From positions 13,173,510 through 13,237,509 of the forward strand of contig CM068315.1 in the NCBI GenBank assembly GCA_034766995.1: DNA of 64,000 bases. The letters are read 5' to 3'. Positions 45,870 through 57,129 of this stretch are shown piece after piece. The stretch comes from Acanthacorydalis orientalis (lineage: Eukaryota > Arthropoda > Insecta > Megaloptera > Corydalidae). Positions within the stretch are counted from its first letter, which is position 1. The number at the start of each line of letters is the position of its first letter. The notes below the pieces were generated by a model that did not search any database, was not told the origin of the DNA, and saw nothing but the letters and a program-made list of their open reading frames with translations. A program made the position numbers and the translations under genes.

Positions 45870-46170
45870 TCACTTTCGCAAATGAATTGTTCACTCATCC
45901 CACAAACCACACAAAATTATAATCAAAAATATTAAATAATTAATTATTGATAATTTTTGATTATTACTCATGTGAATTTCAATGAAAATGACATTCTTCT
46001 GAGATAGATAGAGTACAGGAAAATCGTATGTCATTAAACCTAAGTTACATATTTTTTGTACTTAATTGTTCTGAAAATGATGGAATCGGTATCGAAACAT
46101 GTACAAATGCAACAAAAGTAATTTTTAAATAATTAATGAATATTTTTGTCCATAAAACCTTTCTCGAGGT
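45870..46170. repeat. Foldback MITE, both arms
   Basis: AAATTCACTTTCGCAAATG, CACTCATCCCACAAACCAC and ATTGATAATTTTTGATTATT on the left; TTCTGAAAATGATGGAATC, CGGTATCGAAACATGTAC and CTCGAGGTTTGTAAAAATTC on the right. Confidence 0.7.
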
Positions 46171-46369
46171 TTGTAAAAATTCATCTATATGTAATTTAGA
46201 TTTTGCTTTATGATTCTTGAGGTATTTTGAAGATTTTAAAAACAATTTCAGAAACCCTGTTTTCAATGATTATTTTTGATTGAATATTGGAACAGTCTAA
46301 GAAAAGGATTTGAGATGGGTTTATGTCTAGCGACAGTGTATACAGTTCTGGAAAAAAACTCTAATCTGT

Positions 46370-46750
46370 ACAAATAACTATATGTCATTTTATGGGCATG
46401 TATCTTAAAACAGAGTGGCTAAACTCTGTTATAAAAATTCTTGGATTTATATAGATGCCTGAATGTCTAGATGTGGGCCTAATGATCTAGTACTTGAACT
46501 ATTCTAAAAAAAACATTAAATAAATGATTATATGCCATTTTATGGGCTTGTATTTTAAAACCGAGTGTTTAAACTCTGATAAGAAATCATGAATACAGGT
46601 AGATGTTTGGATGTTAAGAAATGCGTATATTTAATGATAAAAGACCTTTAGTTTTTTTTTTAAGAAAATATGAATGTGCAAAGATGTTTGTATGTCGAGA
46701 TACAGGTCTCATTTTTATGATAGTGTGTCTGAACTCTGTTAAAAAAATCT
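46370..46750 (+). repeat. Decayed tandem repeat, about 150-nt period
   Basis: Three related units. Each has CATTTTATGGGC-type sequence, then TGTATCTTAAAAC, then a small hairpin like CAGAGTGGCTAAACTCTG. The first two are near 46383 and 46530; the third (GTGTCTGAACTCTGTTA near 46723) is most worn. Confidence 0.6.
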
Positions 46751-46754
46751 ATTA

Positions 46755-47680
46755 GTCTGTATTAATATTCAATTAACACATATAAAAAGTATTCAGTATG
46801 AAAAAAGGATGTTACATGTATGCTTATATAAGGAATTATTTGGATTGAAAGAATAAGAAAATAAATTATAAATCATAAAAAAACATTTGTGATTTTGATC
46901 TTATTCTTCTATTTACTATTCAGTTAGAAATTTAAGTTTAATACAAATATTGACGCTTAAGAATGGAAAAATATAGGTTCCTTATAATACTATAATTACC
47001 TTTTTAAAATAGAATATGAAATATATTTTTATAGAAATCCAAAATTGATTTCTATAAATAATTCATGTAAATGATTTTTCAATCCTGAAAATTATACTTT
47101 TAACATTTTTTTTTAATTAAATGGAATAAGAAATAAAAAAAATAGTTAGAAACACCTTTTTTCATTACAATATTTATTAAATTTATTTTAAACTACGAAA
47201 AATGAAAAAAATAACTGAATTCAATTTCAAACAACAAATATAACTGTATGAATATTTATAAAATCGTACATACAGTTAAAAAAATATCTGAAAACTAACT
47301 CGATTTGCATTTTCGGTCGATATGTAAATCGTGCACGTGTAGTATGTGTAAAAGTTTATTCCTTACTGTGGTGTAACAACGATTGATGGCTTCCCTTCAC
47401 AAATTTCGAACTTAATATAAGAAATCCCACGAGGTCTGAAATCTGCTCACGTTCGTGCTAGTCGTTGGCGTCGAGCAATATGTTATTTATCAATGTATTA
47501 CTGCTTTTATTTTTAATGGAGATGCTCATGCAAGATTTAATATTTTAGGTATCGATATGTGTAATAGATTCGTGTCATTATGGTTAATTTATTGGTTTAT
47601 TTTTAAATAATGTTTACATTTATGTATTACTACGATTTTATAAAGTAGAAATGGGTTTTATATAGGGGAAATAATATATT
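46755..47680. other. AT-rich intergenic
   Basis: No gene recognised; a CG-containing patch lies at 47300-47480. Confidence 0.45.
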
Positions 47681-47684
47681 TTTC

Positions 47685-47765
47685 TAGTGGTCTTTGTCTC
47701 TTTGAATAAGTTAAGTGTCCGTTTCCTACTACTTGTTTCAGAACAGTACCATTCTCATGTTGATA
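47685..47765 (+). repeat. Dispersed repeat of unknown class, copy 1
   Basis: AATAAGTTAAGTGTCCGTT then CCTACTACTTGTTTC; a similar stretch lies at 50315-50375, showing a diverged interspersed pair. Confidence 0.4.
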
Positions 47766-47871
47766 TTGAAAGCTGCATCTTAATTTTAATTCCGATTTTT
47801 GATTAGACTAATATAAGACTATTAATTTCATAAATGAATTTTTATTTTTCAATTTTTGCAGCATCTAATAA

Positions 47872-48086
47872 TTAGTATATAGCCCGTCAAAATTAATGAG
47901 AAAATAGAAAGAAATATGGACAGAAAAAACTGTTTATTGGCGTTTACAACATAATATAATATATTTAGACATAAAAAATACCAAATAATGAAACTTAATG
48001 AATTAAACTTGAAACCTATGAGCTTACAAATCAAGCATTTGTTGTCACTATAGATACTGGAGAAATGTGGATTTTTATTATCATAA
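47872..48086 (-). mobile_element. Non-autonomous Helitron, copy 3
   Basis: The minus strand ends in CTCATTAATTTTGACGGGC, TATATACTAA. Its centre (CATAGGTTTCAAGTTTAATT) and 5' part (ATAATAAAAATCCACATTTC) match the other copies. The hairpin stem is damaged. Confidence 0.7.
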
Positions 48087-48184
48087 AAAAAATATTGTTT
48101 ATTTTGAGAAGGCTAATATGCAATGCTATCATGTTTGAACCATTGGAAAAATAAAAATCTTTTCTGTATTTATGTAGTTTTTGG

Positions 48185-48400
48185 TATTGGGGATAAATTC
48201 ATTTTTACAAATTCATTTTTCACTCATTCTCGAATTTTGTGTATTCTAGTTATTTGAAAATGATGGAAGTGCTATCGAAATGTGTATAAGCAACAATAAA
48301 AAATGACCATTAATGATTTATTGAGCATTTTTAATTAGAACATTTTTTTATAGATGGTGGGATGACATAAAAATCCATTTTTGAAAATTTATAAAATAGA
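48185..48400. repeat. Foldback MITE, outer left plus right arm
   Basis: GATAAATTCATTTTTACAAA on the left; TTGAAAATGATGGAAGTGC, TGTGTATAAGCAACAATAAA and ATTAATGATTTATTGAGC on the right. Confidence 0.65.
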
Positions 48401-48438
48401 TTTAGCTCACAAGCTATTCGTTGTCTGTACCTAAACTA

Positions 48439-49014
48439 TTAAGTTAATAGAAAAATTATTGCATTTTATAACCATCAAATTCATATACATTTATAGCCTT
48501 TTTAATTTTCTTGACTATTTTAAGTGGTTCAGAACTGTTGGATGATTAACGCATAACTTTTGTGCAAGTTCTAGAATTGTTGTGCGTTATTCTGATTCAA
48601 CTAACAGCTTCAGTTGGTTGTTATTAACTCAAGAAAGATATCTGTGACTTTTTTCATCTTGAAGGCTCTCGTCTGCCGCATAACATTTTTGGAACCACCA
48701 TTGCATCCTATGTTCCTTAACAATACTCACACTAAAAGCATCATTTAGTTTTCGAACAGTTTCTGCTGTTTTGCTACCCGTTTTGAACTCATACAAAAAA
48801 TTGCTCTTATTTACTTTTCTTCCATCTTTAATTCAATATCCCAATATGAAGCAAAATTAATAACATAATAAGAGTCGATGTTACCAAAAAAACAGACCGA
48901 AAAATGTACTTTAAGATAATATTAATATGAACAAGATGAAATTACACTTTTATTGAAAAAAATTAAGGTTAGAATTCACAAAACAAAACTGCAATTATTG
49001 TCCTACCAATCTAA
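48439..49014 (-). mobile_element. Mariner group B, copy 5
   Basis: Reverse orientation, 576 nt, ends TTAAGTTAATAGAAAAATTA and (inward) TTAGATTGGTAGGACAATAA. The minus strand carries KLNDAFSVSIVKEHRMQWWF-like sequence near 48690-48760 and the same junction to the 3' end as the other copies. No catalytic domain. Confidence 0.8.
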
Positions 49015-49129
49015 TAGACTAAATTATTTAAATATTATCTCTTACAACATTTTTCTTATAAAAAATTAGGATTTTGAATACATTAAGATTTTTAGATTTT
49101 CCTTTATCATTAATTTTTAACAAACTTTT

Positions 49130-49275
49130 GAGATTTTTTTGTATCTTGACACGATAATAAACATTACCATCGAAATGCGCATAAATAAAAATCAATAATC
49201 AGTTATTGAACGTTTCTGATCTAAAACATTTTTGTAGTTTGTAGAGTGAGAAAAGAATTAATTTATAAAGTTGAA
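49130..49275. repeat. Foldback MITE, right arm
   Basis: GATAATAAACATTACCATCG, AAATGCGCATAAATAAAAAT, TCAGTTATTGAACGTTTCTG and TTTTGTAGTTTGTAGAGTG. Confidence 0.65.
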
Positions 49276-49599
49276 TGAGAATAATAAACCTGACTATATT
49301 TTCCATTTATCAGTTTCTTTATACAATTTTAATGTAGCTATATTGTCTGTTAATTAAAATATATGATAAAGTTTCTAAAGATATTTTTTTAAAAAGTACT
49401 TGAAATATATGTTTGTAAAAAGATAAAGGAAGTGTTCGTGGTTTAATTTAATTTTTGGATCTTAAGTAAGTGTACTGTTTGTTTTCATTGTTTTATTGTA
49501 GACTATTTTTTTTTTAATTTTATGATTAATTCTAGAGAATTGTAGATATATTTTTATCTTAAAACAGGAATATATTCTGTAATTGCGAAATAATTCTTC

Positions 49600-50060
49600 A
49601 CGCAAAAACAACAACCATTCGCGTTCAAACGGAAAAAAAACTTAAGAAAATTATAGTGTTCGCCGCGTTGTATAGTTTTCTTTACATTTTAATGTGAAAA
49701 CTGTACGTGTCGTGGTAACTACTTCATCTACTCCGGCGCGAGATGAAAAATTCAACCGGGACGGTGGTTTCTCGCGAGACAAATAAAACGAACGTTTCGC
49801 AGGCGACATTTCTTAGCGGCGTTCTTGTTCAACCTCTTAATCTTTGTCTTTCTTTTGTTCGTGTTACGCTGAAACCACTTTACTCGAACACTTCGGTAAT
49901 GATCGTCGATGTATGAATTGAATTCAATACTGCTACTTTATTTGCACTTGCAAAATACGATCTCGAGTTTTAACTTAACCGCCCTAGTGAATGGCGATGT
50001 ACGACGACAGAGAATTTTGACTTGTGGCCGCATTGTAAAAATGTGAAGAATGTACGGGGG
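49600..50060. promoter_or_regulatory. CpG-rich island
   Basis: The strongest contrast in base composition over several hundred nt: GTTCGCCGCGTTGTA, TACTCCGGCGCGAGATG, GGTTTCTCGCGAGAC, AACGTTTCGCAGGCG. No long reading frame spans it. It resembles a promoter/5' leader or a conserved regulatory region of a gene whose exons lie elsewhere. Confidence 0.4.
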
Positions 50061-50127
50061 AACATTGAAAGAAAGTGTCGTTCACACTTTTACACTTTAT
50101 TCAAGTACTAGTATTATATCTTCATTC

Positions 50128-50130
<3 letters not shown>

Positions 50131-50188
<58 letters not shown>
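50131..50188. repeat. (TA)n microsatellite
   Basis: TA tract with one GT interruption. Confidence 0.95.
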
Positions 50189-50189
<1 letters not shown>

Positions 50190-50314
50190 GTATTCTTTTT
50201 GACATTAAATTCAATTTTGAATTTAAAAAAAATCTCAATTCGTTATTTATTTCACTTTCACTTATAACTGTATATTCTTATATCTGTGATGTCATATTGT
50301 TCTGGTGACGTTTG

Positions 50315-50375
50315 CCCTTTTCAATAAACTAAGTATCTGTTCTCCCTACTACTAGTTTCGATACGTGAGTCATCT
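50315..50375 (+). repeat. Dispersed repeat of unknown class, copy 2
   Basis: TCAATAAACTAAGTATCTGTT, CCCTACTACTAGTTTC; the partner of the stretch at 47685-47765. Confidence 0.4.
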
Positions 50376-50379
50376 TTAA

Positions 50380-51035
50380 CTATAGATATTAATGTTTAAT
50401 TTTAAATCCGAATTATGAAAAATTTGACATATGTAAGTTTTGAGAAAGGATGTGTTTTATAATTTTAGACTATAAAATATCAAGTCACTATTAGCATTTA
50501 TTTGCTTGTTTAATATTTTATTTTCATACCTTTTACGGTTTCAAGAATGTTAGTTTTATTCCTTTATTGTCAATTTTTATTATTTTTATAGTATTATTCA
50601 TGTATATAATGTCATGTTAGAGTTATGAAATGTATAATTATTTCTCTTCAATATAACAATTATATGTAATATAGTACTATATTCCTTCCATTTATGCTAT
50701 CATCATTTATGCGAAATCGAATTTAATGCAACTGAAATTTTTTTAAATTTTAAATAGTCAACTTGACACCAGATGCAAGCATAATGCATACATTTATTAT
50801 ATTTTATCACATATTGTACACACATTGTAATTATACAAATTCGGGATTTCCCCAATTTAATTTATTCAGTAATCTTATTTACAATTGTGTAGTAAACATA
50901 TGTAGCGTATTGAAAATAAATAGTTTTAAAAAATATTACCTGAAAAATACACTTTTAAACAAATGTTTGTTAAGCTAGAGGTGGATAAACAAATAACATT
51001 GTGCGGTTTTTGGCGCACTTAAAATATCAACGATG
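50380..51035. other. AT-rich intergenic
   Basis: Nothing recognised. Confidence 0.5.
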
Positions 51036-51039
51036 TCAT

Positions 51040-51640
51040 AGAATATATTAAAAAAGGATGGAAACATTTAAAGAGTACAACCATGAATACTGTCTGGAAA
51101 AATCTGTGAGAAGATTGTATTTCCAGCTTAATAGAGGATTCCAGTTAAGTTGTTGAGAACGACGTTGCTGAGGTAGTGGCATTAGGACAACAATTATGAA
51201 GGTAAAAGATTTAGTGATTTTAATGCTTCTGATTTCCAAGAACGTTTAAAAACATACGATTCTGAATTGACAACTAATGATTCTATTGAGTTAAATCAAA
51301 AAAAGAATAACGAAGAAGGAGAGTAAGAAGATGATGAAAAAATAATTTTACCTGTTAAAAATACAGACTATTAAAGATTCCATATCTATGATTCAAAAAG
51401 CTATTGATTTTATTAAAAGCATAAAAACTGATGGAGAAAGAAGTGGTTCAATCAGCAAAGGATTAAAAGTTCAGACTGCACCGTACAAATTCATTATAGA
51501 GGAAAGGAATCGAACGGGTAAGAAGCAGACTCTAGATAGATTTTTTATGCTATCAACATCAACAACCATAATAGCTACAACCGTAATGACGACAGCTGTA
51601 ACAATAGAAGATTCATTTTTTGAGAGTAATTTTGAATAGT
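51040..51640 (+). pseudogene. Second Tigger/pogo-like transposase, C-terminal remnant
   Basis: A second, different Tigger C-terminal region. It reads TMNTVWKNL then (after a stop) EDCISSL (the 'MNxxWKKLWPDCV' signature), VVENDVAEVVALGQQL, SDFNASDFQERLKTYDSELT and an acidic stretch. The last part, 51388-51639, is open for 83 codons with SKGLKVQTAPYKFIIEER and KKQTLDRFFML. The final QTLDRFF block resembles the PCNA-binding motif known at the C terminus of pogo-type transposases, here with Lys at the usual leading Gln position. The DDE core and DNA-binding domains are missing and stops interrupt the first half. Confidence 0.7.
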
Positions 51641-52029
51641 GACTGTAAAGTTGTAAGCTTTGTAATACTTTATGGAAATAAATGATAGTTACATTAAAAA
51701 GTGAGTTTTTTTTTGTGATCAGTAACCGCTTATATAGACGTATATTTTTAAAAAACTGTAGTTAAAACTTTTCTACCCCAGAAAAAGTAAAATATTTGAG
51801 AATATGGAAAAGATCATATTTTAAACACCTTTTTATGGTTTCAGTTACGTGGTTTTTATTTAATCGCTGTTTTCATAGAACCAATTACTCACGTAAATGG
51901 AGATATTATAGTGATTAATAAGTTTATGATTCTATCTATTCATTAAGTATAACAATTTGGATATCTGAACAAAAAGTTGCTGTTATCTAGTCTAGCTATA
52001 AATTTTGTTATATCAAATGTTATCTATAA

Positions 52030-52270
52030 AAACGGTTAAAATTTCAATGGCGATACCATCATTCTCAGAACGCTAACGTATAGAAAATCTTAGAAAAAGT
52101 AGAGAAAAGAGAATTTTTTTAGTAACTAGAGATCTGAGAATTAGAGAAAAATCGCCATTGAAACACATTTAAGTAACAATACAAAATAAGAAGTAATCAA
52201 TTACTGAATATTTGCAAGAATGAAAAATCATTTACGAAAGCGAATTGGCAGCAGTAGAAAACTATAATTG
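52030..52270. repeat. Foldback MITE, inner left plus right arm
   Basis: TTTCAATGGCGATACCATCA and TTCTCAGAACGCTAACGTA on the left; ATCGCCATTGAAACACATTT, TCAATTACTGAATATTTGC and GAAAGCGAATTGGCAGCAG on the right. Confidence 0.7.
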
Positions 52271-52274
52271 TAAG

Positions 52275-52860
52275 AGTGATTTGTTTTAACTTCTTTATTT
52301 TTTAATTATACGAGATATACCTGTACTGTGTTGAAATAAAAATAGAGTTTCTGATACGAATTAGACGAAAGCTCAAAAGATTGAATTAGATGAAAGAATA
52401 GGTGTTGATAATCATTAGATTAATTCATCAAAAAAATGAGATTTGAAACAAATGTTTATTATTAGATGGAAACTAAAATTATCTTTTCGATTAAATATGA
52501 ATTTCAGTATAAATAAAGTTGAATATATAAGAAATAGTTAAACACTGGAGATGATTTAATCATGTAAGAGAAAATGTCTATTTATTTGGTTATTACAATA
52601 TTTTTCTGGTCAGCTATCTAAACAAATGTTAATTTATTTGAGAACATTTATTTTTTTTAGATTTATTAAAATCTGTTTACGGGTTGTATGTTTCAGTGTT
52701 TAGAATTTTATAAAATTGATTGCAAGCTGAAATGCATAAGATAAATGTCGAGAAAGTGACGAAAAAAACCCTAGTTTTCATTGAAAATATCAAAGGCAGC
52801 ATTATATTTTTAAATATTTAAAAAAGAGATGAATTTTAAGTGTAAGATAAAAATTAGTTA
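52275..52860. other. AT-rich intergenic
   Basis: Nothing recognised. Confidence 0.5.
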
Positions 52861-52864
52861 TTTT

Positions 52865-53190
52865 CATAAATACATTTATTTCCCACTTATTTTCAAGCCA
52901 TAAACATTTTGTCCGGTCGAAAATATTGAATAAATCATTATTGATCATTTTTAATTTTTGCTTATGCGCATTTCAATAGGGATTTGTCATAATAAGAGTG
53001 TTAAGGTTCTATTCAAAAAAATTTATTATACATTTTTTATACTTTAAAGATGTTAAGATGATAGCATAGTCATCTAAATTAGACAATCAACAATTAAAAA
53101 TGATGAATAATAATGACTAGAAAAAATATGTAATTTACGGGGTGAAAAATAATCCATCTATAAAAGTGAATTTAGCCCATGTTTGCAGAA
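52865..53190. repeat. Foldback MITE, both arms, long copy
   Basis: AAATATTGAATAAATCATTA, TTGATCATTTTTAATTTTTG and TTATGCGCATTTCAATAGG on the left; AATCAACAATTAAAAATGAT and GTGAATTTAGCCCATG with GCAGAACTGTG on the right. Confidence 0.7.
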
Positions 53191-53571
53191 CTGTGTTGTT
53201 AAAAAATAATTATATCTAAATAGGTTGGTTATTTGGGATTTAAAATTATATCTAAGAATTAATGCAATGTTTAACTTTGCTTTAATGTGCTTTGTTATTC
53301 ACATTAAATTTTTTTCTAACACTTTCAAAAGTAATTTTGTGCTTAATCCGAATAAAACTGCTTTAATTATATGCGAATCAGAATTATTTTTAGAATAAAA
53401 GTTGAAAATGAAATATAATCAAATTTATTCAATATAAGTTACATATAATTAATTAGAATTTAAATACTTCCAAAAAGTTTATGTTCTTTTGATTTGAATA
53501 TTTGACGTTGATCAATAAATATAAATTTGAATTATTTATGGATCGAGAAAAGTATATACATACATAAAAAA

Positions 53572-53573
<2 letters not shown>

Positions 53574-53615
<42 letters not shown>
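53574..53615. repeat. (TA)n microsatellite
   Basis: Pure TA tract. Confidence 0.95.
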
Positions 53616-53619
<4 letters not shown>

Positions 53620-53634
53620 TCAACGTTTTAATTT

Positions 53635-53960
53635 CTGCGACATGTTTGAAATAGTGATTTATCACGAACAATACGGGCGGAAATAAATCAAGATCCGAAC
53701 CGGAGCGATGCAGAGTAAACTTTTTTAAAGCAAACGTAAACAGTTGTAAGAGCTTCCGTCTAAAGGATTCTGAAGTTCTGAATTGCAAAATACACATGCG
53801 GTACGTATGTCTATGACTCCGTGCTTGTTGTTTAAATTTGTTGAGCTCGTCTGTGACACTTCACCGAAAAACTGAACAAACTGGACGGACATTAAAATTT
53901 TTCATGTTTGGTCAGCGAATTGTATAATTTATTAAGGCGGGTCGGGTCGATAAAAGTTTA
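53635..53960. promoter_or_regulatory. GC-richer island
   Basis: Contains AATACGGGCGGAAATAAATC, GATCCGAACCGGAGCGATGC and GGCGGGTCGGGTCGATAA, well above local GC. No frame matches a known protein. Conserved noncoding or promoter sequence is possible. Confidence 0.35.
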
Positions 53961-54210
53961 ATAATGTAATAGATTGGTTTTTCATTCACCTTGAATATTA
54001 TTTTTCCATTTCAGAAATTAATATTTGTTTGACTAGTATGTTATAAAAAAACAGAAAATTAAAGGAAAGTCTTTGTTTAAATTTGACATAAATGAAAAAA
54101 TAATATGTAAGAAATGCCTCAACAATGTATATTTCAGTCATAAAAGTTTTTTTGAAGATCTTATGCATTATATAAAATGCTGAAGGTTGATTGAATCTCA
54201 ATAATTCTTT

Positions 54211-54443
54211 TTTATATATAAAAACTCATATTTCATGTCACTTTTTATTGCGGACAAAGTGATGAGCATCTATTATGACGAGAAATGTCTACTTAGTCAG
54301 CTCATAGGTTTCAAGTTTAATTCATTAAGTTTCGTTTTTAGATATTTTTTATGTTTAAATATATTATGTTGTGAAAACCAATAAACAGTTTTTCTTTCTT
54401 TTTCTTCCTATTTTCCAGTCAATTTTGACGGGTTATATACTAG
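54211..54443 (+). mobile_element. Non-autonomous Helitron, copy 4 (best 3' end)
   Basis: Begins near TTTATATATAAAAACTCA and ends with the stem-loop CCAGTCAATTTTGACGGG, then TTATATACTAG and a T in the flank. The hairpin 7 nt before CTAG is the diagnostic Helitron 3' structure. The centre (AGCTCATAGGTTTCAAGTTT) is shared with all copies. Noncoding, 233 nt. Confidence 0.85.
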
Positions 54444-54589
54444 TGTATAATATAACTGTTGAGGATTTTAAAACTTCCTTTCTCGCTTAGCACATTGAGT
54501 TCTAACTGGCTTAACCCAATTAAAATATTGTTACAATTTAAATATTGTTAAACAATTTAAATATTGTTAAACTTGTCTTTTTCAAATAA

Positions 54590-54768
54590 ATTATTTTATC
54601 ATTTGACAAACTACAATTTTTTTTGGTAAAAAATGTTTAATAAATCATTATTGAGTACTATTTGAACATAGATGACGATCTTCCGAGTACTAAGATACAA
54701 CATTTTTTTTATGACATGAAAAAAATTAATTTGTGAAAGTGAATTTAGCCAGTGTCACAACCGGATAT
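54590..54768. repeat. Foldback MITE, left arm plus outer right arm
   Basis: CATTTGACAAACTACAATTT, AAAAAATGTTTAATAAATCA on the left; TTTGTGAAAGTGAATTTAGC and CAGTGTCACAACCGG on the right. Confidence 0.65.
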
Positions 54769-54769
54769 G

Positions 54770-55115
54770 AACAATGTATTTTTCAGTTTTGAAAATTGTT
54801 TTATTTATATTTCCAATATCAGGAAGTAATAAAAATAGATAAAGATGATAAGATCCTTAATAATTTGTACAAAACATGGATAGGTTTGAAAAAAACAAAC
54901 TTATTAAAATAGTTGATACCATGATATTAAGAATATATGAAAAAGATCAGACGAAAGTATTTAAAATTACTGGTTATAAGAACTGTTTAAAAAGTATAAC
55001 AAGCCTATCAATTGAGTTGAATTATTTTGGGTTTTAGGATGCTTCGAAAGATAAGACCATTATCGCCTGACAAGTATATCAACTTGAGACCAATAAAGGA
55101 GAAATATTTTTTCTA
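54770..55115. other. AT-rich intergenic
   Basis: Nothing recognised. Confidence 0.5.
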
Positions 55116-55119
55116 TATC

Positions 55120-55345
55120 TTAATACTTTAAGGATGACGGATTCGTCATCGAAATGTACATAAACAGCGGTAAAAAAAATAAACAGTAATTTATTGAATT
55201 TTTTTATGGTCTTTAAGGCGAGTGAAAATTTAAAGTACACATCAGAAAATAATCTTTTTATATCTTATTGCTCTGAGAATGACGAATTTGCTATTGGAAT
55301 ACATATAAACAACAATTAGTGATCAATAATCACTTACTGAACATA
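55120..55345. repeat. Foldback MITE right arms, two in series
   Basis: GATGACGGATTCGTCATCGA and, 130 nt later, TCTGAGAATGACGAATTTGC with ATACATATAAACAACAATTA, both right-arm blocks in the same direction. Confidence 0.6.
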
Positions 55346-55349
55346 ATAT

Positions 55350-55615
55350 AGTTTTGGAATTGTAACTAAATTAATTTTCAGAATTAAATTCTTCATTTAT
55401 ATTAACTTTTCTTAACCAAAAAAGTATAATATATGATTATTCATCATATATGTTTATTGTTTATGAGCATTTCAATGACGATAACATCATTCTCAGAGTG
55501 ATAAAGAACAGAAAAATCTTATGTACTGATTGCTGTAAATAAAATTAAGGTATTGATTTTTCTGTACTTTAGTGTTTTGAAAATGATGAAATTGCAATCT
55601 AAATGCATATAATCT
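55350..55615. repeat. Foldback MITE, left arm and inner right arm
   Basis: GTTTTGGAATTGTAACTAAA, TGAGCATTTCAATGACGATA, ATCATTCTCAGAGTGATAAAG on the left; TTCTGTACTTTAGTGTTTTG and GAAAATGATGAAATTGCAAT on the right. Confidence 0.7.
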
Positions 55616-55651
55616 ATAATATAAACGATTAATATATAATTATTAAACATG

Positions 55652-56202
55652 TTAGGTTGATAGAAAAATAATTTCGGTTGATAACATTCAAATTCATATA
55701 AATTTTAATTTTTTCCTGTTTTAAGTAGTCCAAAACTGTTGGATGACTAACGTCTAACTTTTGTACAAGCTCTCGAATTGTGCGTGGTTCTGATTCAAAT
55801 AACGCATTCTGTTGGTCGTTATGAACTGAAGTAGTACACCTACGACCATTTTCATCTTCAAGACTCTCGTCCCTAGTATGGAATTTTTGGAATCGCCATT
55901 GCACCGCACGTTTTTTAACAGTGCCAACACCAAAAGTGTCATTCAGTTTACGAATAGTTTCTGCTGCTTTGCCACCCGTTTAGGTTTCGTTTAAAAATGA
56001 TCTTATTTGCTTCTTTTCCATTTTTAATTCAATAGCCCAATTTCTAGCAAAATTAATAATAAAATCAATGTCGAAGTTACTAAAATACAGATTGGAAAAT
56101 GCACTTTAAAATGATATTAACATGAACATGATGAAACAACACTCATTAAAAGAAGTAAGAATTCATAAAACAAAAATGGCAATTATTTTCCTACCAACTT
56201 AA
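55652..56202 (-). mobile_element. Mariner group B, copy 6
   Basis: Reverse orientation, 551 nt, ends TTAGGTTGATAGAAAAATAA and (inward) TTAAGTTGGTAGGAAAATAA. The minus strand reads MQWRFQKFHTRDESLEDENG and SEPRTIRELVQKLDVSHPTV with few breaks, then jumps to the 3' end (KIYMNLNVINRNYFSINLT). This is the cleanest view of the second helix-turn-helix and of the deletion junction. Confidence 0.85.
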
Positions 56203-56519
56203 TATTTGAACAGAAACACTTTTTATGATTTGTGAGGCGAATGAAACATTCAATTATATACAATTATTATCTCGTTTTTCGATAACTGATATTTTTTGAG
56301 GGTTGAGAATTACAATTTGAGACACTTAGTTTTGGAGGATAGGTATCTTTGAAGGAATACAGGAACATTGAAAGAGCAAGCTTCAAAAAGGACTCACAGT
56401 TAAGTATTACACATTGAAGTATTCAATATAAGAAAGCATCAGTACGTAAATTAAAATACATGCAAACTATTGGATTGAATTTTATGTAAAAGAAAGTGAA
56501 TTATAAAAAATATTTGTTC

Positions 56520-56680
56520 ATTTGTCTATACTTCAATGCTCTTAGGAAGATATTATCAATATCAAAATGTGTATAGTCAACAATAAAAGATAATTAATCA
56601 TTACTTATTGACCATTTCTGATCACACAGCTTTTTGGAGTTTTTGGTTTGGTGAAGAGTTCATTTGTGAAAATCTTTATA
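56520..56680. repeat. Foldback MITE, right arm
   Basis: TTCAATGCTCTTAGGAAGAT, GTGTATAGTCAACAATAAAA, TTACTTATTGACCATTTCTG and GAAGAGTTCATTTGTGAAAA. Confidence 0.65.
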
Positions 56681-56704
56681 GTGTTTAAACGGTTAAATTC
56701 CTTG

Positions 56705-56706
<2 letters not shown>

Positions 56707-56742
<36 letters not shown>
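56707..56742. repeat. (TA)n microsatellite
   Basis: Pure TA tract. Confidence 0.95.
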
Positions 56743-56745
<3 letters not shown>

Positions 56746-57084
56746 CACATAATTATAATAATAATACTGTGAATTAACTCACTACAATAACAGAAATGAC
56801 AAATGACATTATATTTCTTGCAGACTTATTCATTTCGCTGGTCTCATGTGACAGTAATTCTACGACTTTCTTTTCCCCTACACAAATATATATCCCCAAG
56901 AGTAAAACTATTTGTATAACATCGCTTTGATATTCCTCTTCGTTACAAATGAATTCGTTTAAATACTTCAGAAGTTTTGTCACAATTTACCAACGTTTGT
57001 TGTATACTCGTATTTATATTGTTAGAAATTGGTAAAAGTTATCGTAATGGTACAAAATATATTTATAAATAGATGCAAATATTA

Positions 57085-57126
57085 CACACACACACACACA
57101 TTATATATATATATATATATATATAT
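57085..57126. repeat. (CA)n-(TA)n microsatellite
   Basis: CA units then TA. Confidence 0.95.
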
Positions 57127-57129
57127 CAT

